NCBI RefSeq assembly: GCF_954871325.1
Contig: NC_088779.1
Coordinates: 17,114,846-17,178,845, forward strand
DNA: 64,000 nt
Reading direction: 5' to 3'
Origin: Gordionus sp. m RMFG-2023
Lineage: Eukaryota > Nematomorpha > Gordioida > Chordodea > Parachordodidae
Under the pieces are notes generated by a model that did no database searches, was not told the DNA's origin, and was given only the letters and a program-made list of their open reading frames with translations. This document shows, piece after piece, positions 59,831 to 64,000 of this stretch. A program made the position numbers and the translations under genes. Numbering within the stretch: the first letter of the stretch is position 1; each line of letters starts with the position of its first letter.

Positions 59831-59859
59831 TTAATTCTATATTTTATTGTGATTTACAT

Positions 59860-60207
59860 TAGAGGGCCGCACCCCGACGCTATTTAAATTTTTTTAAAAA
59901 ATTTACCCGTCCACCCGCTCATTTATCTATAAATTTTGTTAAACCCGCCCACCCGGCAAATGTTTAAAAATTATTTTAATGAGGCTCGCTATTTATTTTA
60001 ATGTATTTTTAATTATACATATATAATATGCTACATTATGAAATAAAACTATTATTTTTAATAAATTGAAGGCCCTTCTACTCATTTCGCCCTAAATGTA
60101 TTATAAATCCCGCCCATGCCCGCCCATTACTTAAATTTTTTACGTCCGCCCGAAGTATGGACTAAAGTGGCCGAGTGGGTTAAAATCCCGCCCATTGCAG
60201 ACCTCTA
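59860..60207. mobile_element. 348-bp miniature hAT, perfect 8-bp target duplication
   Basis: The ends TAGAGGGCCGCA (59860) and, inverse, TAGAGGTCTGCAATGGGCGG (60207) are flanked by ATTTACAT on both sides (59852-59859 and 60208-60215). Subterminal CCCGCCCACCC-type motifs occur at both ends. No coding sequence. A scrap of a relative lies at about 31215-31325. Confidence 0.92.
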
Positions 60208-60215
60208 ATTTACAT

Positions 60216-60480
60216 ATCGGGTTACATAGGTATATATTTTTTAACAATATTATATTCGCTCTTGGATATTTTGTATTTTCAAATATTTTATTATTTGTTT
60301 TCGAAATCGTCATCTTGCAAATAGAATTAGTTCTAATAAATTTGATATAATGATTCTAAAAATTCTAGAAAAAATAAATTCAATAAAAATATCCTCCTCC
60401 TATGTAAAATTTTTGGCTACGCTCCTGTATAAAATACACATTTAGTGCCATTAATTTTCTTTATTTGTGTAAAAAATAAT
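60216..60480. other. Spacer with a solo hAT-like end
   Basis: GGCTACGCTCCTG ending near 60424 is the inverse of a CAGGAGCGTAGCC-type hAT end without a recognised partner. Confidence 0.4.
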
Positions 60481-61204
60481 GTTCTAAAACGCGTTCAAAT
60501 TGAACACGTTCGTGAACGAAGTTCGTTTTTTTTTTGGAAAAAATAATGAACGACGTTCCTTTTATTATTGATGAACTTTGAAAGTGAACGCGTTAGTTGT
60601 TTATGACGAACACGTTTGATTTTTACGTTCGTTCAATTTTAGAAAATCTTCTGAAAATAAAAAATATTGATTAACATTACCATGGCCCAATAATAAATAC
60701 TTTACAGTAACATCATATTTTCAATAATTCTATCCTTACCAAATGTAAAATGTGTCCAAAAAATATAATATAAGTTTCAAAATATTCAAGTTCTAATTTA
60801 AAGAGATACTTGTATGTAATTTATTATTTTATATAATATAATATAACTATAAGTATCCTGTTAATAATTTATTTAAGATGTTGTATTTCATTATTAAATT
60901 ATGTAGATTATTATAAAAGATAACATAAAATAAAATTCATTTAATATTATATACATAGATTTAAAATAGTTGATATCTTATAGAATTTATTTATTTTTAG
61001 AGTAATTATTTGAAATTTCGTTATTATTTTTAAGTTTTTATCAAGGTTTTCATATTTTAATAGTATAATTAATTTTTTTAATAAATAAAAATAATTTTTT
61101 TATTCACTTAAAACTATTAATTTTAAAAATGGCTAATATATAGTCTTAAAAAATATATGTTATTTATTTATATTAAATTAAATTTAAAAAAAATATATAT
61201 ATAT

Positions 61205-62802
61205 CAGAGACATGCAGAGGTACCATTTGCACGGCCCGGCCCGGTTTTAAATTTTTTAGGCCCGTATTGCATTTAAATAAATATTCATAAAAATGGTAAT
61301 AATATTATATGAGCATATATACTATATTTTATATTGCATTTTAAAAAAATAAAACTAATATTTAATTTATAAAAATGGAAAATATTTTGAGAATATAATA
61401 TATTGTATTTAATTTACTATTTAATTTATAAAATAAAAATAAATCGCTATTTAAAAAAATGCATGTATAATAAATAGTATTTTGAAAATATAATCTAATT
61501 GGACAATATTAATATAATTAATTTTATAATATAAATTTTTAACTATAATATTGTAAAAAAAAATAATGAAAAATGTTGGATTAAAAACTTTCATGACTCA
61601 AGGTAATATAATAAATGCAATAAATATTTGACAGTTTGCAAAGTAAAAAACCAGCATGATTGACGAAACCCTATACTCAAGAAAGATATTAAGAATTCAC
61701 AAATTATCATGAAGATAGAGAAGCATATCTAACTTTTCAGGTTGAAGATTACTTCTTCTTTTTTCAAGAATTCTCCCAGTAGTGGAAAAATTCCGCTCAC
61801 AGCTTGCATTTGAAGCAGGAATTGCCAAAACCCGTTTTGCCAATTTTGCTAAAATTGGAAATTCGCTTTGTTGAGCCGCCCACCACTCTAACAAATTATC
61901 CACATTAAATGTTTCATCTATTTTTTTATTTATGTAATTATAATATTCATCATCGGGTATTGACATATTACCAGAATTACCATCGCCCCATTTGTCATAA
62001 AACGATTCAGTTTGTTTAACAGCAGTCGTAATTTGACTGGTCGATGGTATTTCATTTACTTTCTGAGCCTCTTGTAATTTAATATAATCTTTTATATAGT
62101 TTTCCGTCATCTTGCGATCTGTCCCTGACAAGATATGTAATTGCTTGAATTTGGGACAGAGAAAAAGAGAAATAAAATGATACTTGTGTTAAACAAATTT
62201 TTCAATTAAAATATGCTTTATATTAAATAAAATCAATTTTATTTCTCCTTTTCCGCTTTGAAAGGTATTAAAAACTTCAAGAAGTGATATTCCTTTATTT
62301 GATTGTTTTGGTAAAATATATTCTAAAAATTTAGATATGAATTATAAAAAAATATATTAATAATACTTGAATATTGGGGCTTATTTAAGATATTCCTTTA
62401 TTTGATGTTTTGGTAAAATATGTTGTAAAAATTTAGATATGAATTATAAAAAAATATATTAATACTTTGAATAAATTTGCAGGAAATTAATAATTAGATC
62501 GATTAGTGGGTGTTAGGTAGTGTTAACCATCACCCAATATTATATTAATCATAACTATAATATAATATAATCTTATAACCATTAACTCAAAATGTAAAAA
62601 TTTTTATAAAAAATATTAAGGCCTGGCCCGACCCGGGTTTAACAATCTTAGGCCCGGCCCGGATATATTTTAAAAAAAAATTTTTAGGCCCGGCCCGGAT
62701 ATGTTTAAAAAAAAATTTTTTAGGCCCGGCCCGGATATATTTAAAAAATTTAAAATAAGGCCCGGCCCGGGCCGGGTTTAGGGCCGGGCCTGCAAGTCTC
62801 TG
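61205..62802 (-). mobile_element. 1.6-kb hAT with GGCCCGGCCCGG ends, 8-bp target duplication
   Basis: The ends CAGAGACATGCAGAGG (61205) and, inverse, CAGAGACTTGCAGGCC (62802) are flanked by ATATATAT on both sides (61197-61204 and 62803-62810). The duplication lies in AT repeat sequence, so it is weaker evidence than the others. Subterminal CGGCCCGGCCCGG repeats occur, tandem at the right end (62640-62790). The interior holds a transposase C-terminus. Confidence 0.8.
61697..62131 (-). pseudogene. hAT transposase C-terminal part (ZBED-like)
   Basis: An open minus-strand frame of 144 codons ends in the hAT dimerisation domain: NLLEWWAAQQSEFPILAKLA, then LAIPASNASCERNFSTTGRI and RRSNLQPEKLDMLLYLHDNL. 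The N-terminal zinc finger and catalytic region are absent, so it is a truncated transposase in a non-autonomous element. This is the best preserved dimerisation domain in the window and one of the younger-looking hAT sequences. Confidence 0.85.
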
Positions 62803-62944
62803 ATATATATTATTCATTTGAACAAACGTGTACGCGTTTAAACGTGAACTCGTTCTTTTTTTTTGAAAATGAACTTGAAAGTAAACGCGTTCGATTCTTG
62901 TCAATGAATGTTGAACGCGTTTAATTTTTTTAGCAGTACTAGTA

Positions 62945-63755
62945 AATTCATACTGGGACTAGGGGAGAGCTAAATTATCTTCATCTGAAGAAACAATTTC
63001 TATTGACTTATTATCTTTATAAAATAAATTATAATATTAGAAAATATAAATTAATATAACATGATTGATTCAATATTAATTAGATTATCAATCTTAACTA
63101 TATAAAATTTAGCAACAAAAAATTAATAAATAAAATACAAATGAAGAACTTTGGTGGTTGATCTGATTAAAAACTCTGGTTAATTTCTAAAATTTAATAA
63201 TTATATAATATATAATAATCAAATAAAAAAAAATATTTTCCATACTTTTTAATAAAAAATTTGAAGTATCGCGTAATGTTTTGCGTTACCGTTATTCAAA
63301 AAAGAAAAAGTGTTTTTCCTCAAAAAAGTAACAACATTACTTTCATCAACGTTATTTTACAGCATCAATTTTTAGATAACCTAATATGAATAAATTTAGT
63401 TATCATACCCCCTTTTTTAAAAAAAATATTTTATAAAAAAGATATTCATTTGCACATCTCTGTAACTAAAATGATTAATATATGAAATATGTATACATAT
63501 TAGAACTCAAAACGCTTTTGGAATTTAAATTAAAAATATTAATCAAAGATAGATATTAATTTATATCAAAGATAATTCATATACATATGATGAAGATTTT
63601 AAAATACGATTAAATTATTAGAATTTCAAAATAAAGATTTGGGAATTTAAATTTTTAATCAATATTATCAGATTCTCATTTTTCGAGGTAACGAAAGTAA
63701 CTTTTCTTTGAATAACGGTAACCGTATTTTGTCAAGTAACGTGCCCAACCCTGGT
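62945..63755. mobile_element. hAT-like GTAAC repeat copy and solo terminus
   Basis: 62945-63370 repeats 40430-40799 in the same order (CATCTGAAGAAA, TTTGGTGGTTGATCTGA, GCGTTACCGTTA...CAACGTTATTTTACA). At 63690-63755 GGTAACCGTATTTTGTCAAG and GCCCAACCCTG are the inverse of a CAGGGTTGGGCACGTTACTT-type hAT end. Its left partner is not in the window. Confidence 0.55.
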
Positions 63756-64000
63756 TGTGTGCATATTATAGCGTCGATGAATCTCATAGACATATATTAA
63801 GCATTGATCACGCCTGTTATTGTGTACTTAGTTGGATGTTCTATTTCATTTTCGTTTATTAGACTTCTCACTGTAAATTATACGTCAGTATTTTCATTTA
63901 ACGCGACTATTAAATTTTTGTAAATACAGGTAAATGAAGACAATTCATATTACAATACTGATTCATTTGTCAATTGTGAAACTTTCTTCAAGGTCTTTAC
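63756..64000. other. Right edge of window
   Basis: No feature recognised. Confidence 0.4.

Larger units (their letters stand above)
60485..62935. mobile_element. Outer hAT-like element (GAACGCGTTC ends) interrupted by another hAT
   Basis: The left part (60485-60650) has AAAACGCGTTCAAATTGAAC and repeated GAACACGTT motifs. The right part (62815-62935), inverted, has TTAAACGCGTTCAACATTC and the same type of motif. Between them sits the 61205-62802 element. Exact ends and duplication were not resolved. Confidence 0.45.

Noticed and set aside
62587-62904. Protein with repeated RAGPK motifs
   Set aside because: Translation of tandem GGCCCGG subterminal repeats of a hAT end.

Overview
The window is strongly AT-rich eukaryotic DNA with introns, dense in transposable elements. 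The only clear host gene is a metazoan-style type I diacylglycerol kinase (RVH domain, two EF-hands, two C1 domains, catalytic and accessory lipid-kinase domains) on the minus strand, about 27.7-44.7 kb. Domain order and intron-rich structure point to an animal, probably an AT-rich invertebrate. A more precise placement is not possible from the sequence alone.

Layout. 0-3.5 kb: a nearly full-length, decayed non-LTR retrotransposon with a C-terminal restriction-like endonuclease, sitting inside a 23-bp minisatellite. 3.9-14 kb: an old Ty3/Gypsy copy split by a 7.6-kb hAT element (8-bp target duplication), itself split by a second 4.5-kb hAT element (perfect 8-bp duplication). The outer hAT is a foldback of two inverted copies of its 5' half. 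The inner hAT has an intron-containing transposase gene with a tandemly triplicated 29-codon exon and an internal deletion. 15-20 kb: hAT-derived miniature elements and a second Ty3/Gypsy fossil. 20.4-25.7 kb: a large foldback element carrying the remains of an OTU cysteine-protease-like gene, with a smaller foldback of inverted minisatellites inside it. 26-27.3 kb: a miniature hAT and hAT and Ty3 scraps.

27.7-44.7 kb: the kinase gene. Twenty-one coding exons can be placed with matching splice phases. One expected exon after the catalytic core was not found and its intron is full of hAT debris. The first exon(s) lie outside the recognisable part. Two further same-strand exons fit the splice phase between the RVH and EF-hand exons: a Ser/Pro-rich cassette and a 1.28-kb exon that ends in a stop. 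The second would give an RVH-only protein with a 425-residue tail. The introns hold hAT remnants, a 0.87-kb palindrome and a gag-like fossil.

44.7-64 kb: a 3.9-kb foldback with hairpin-bearing subrepeats that hosts a LINE and a Ty3 scrap, several roughly 100-220-bp inverted-repeat elements, a 2.0-kb non-autonomous hAT (perfect 8-bp duplication), a third LINE copy, a tRNA-like promoter fragment, a decayed hAT transposase, a 348-bp hAT miniature element (perfect 8-bp duplication) and a 1.6-kb hAT with a transposase C-terminus. hAT elements and foldback derivatives dominate the window. Most coding copies are broken.
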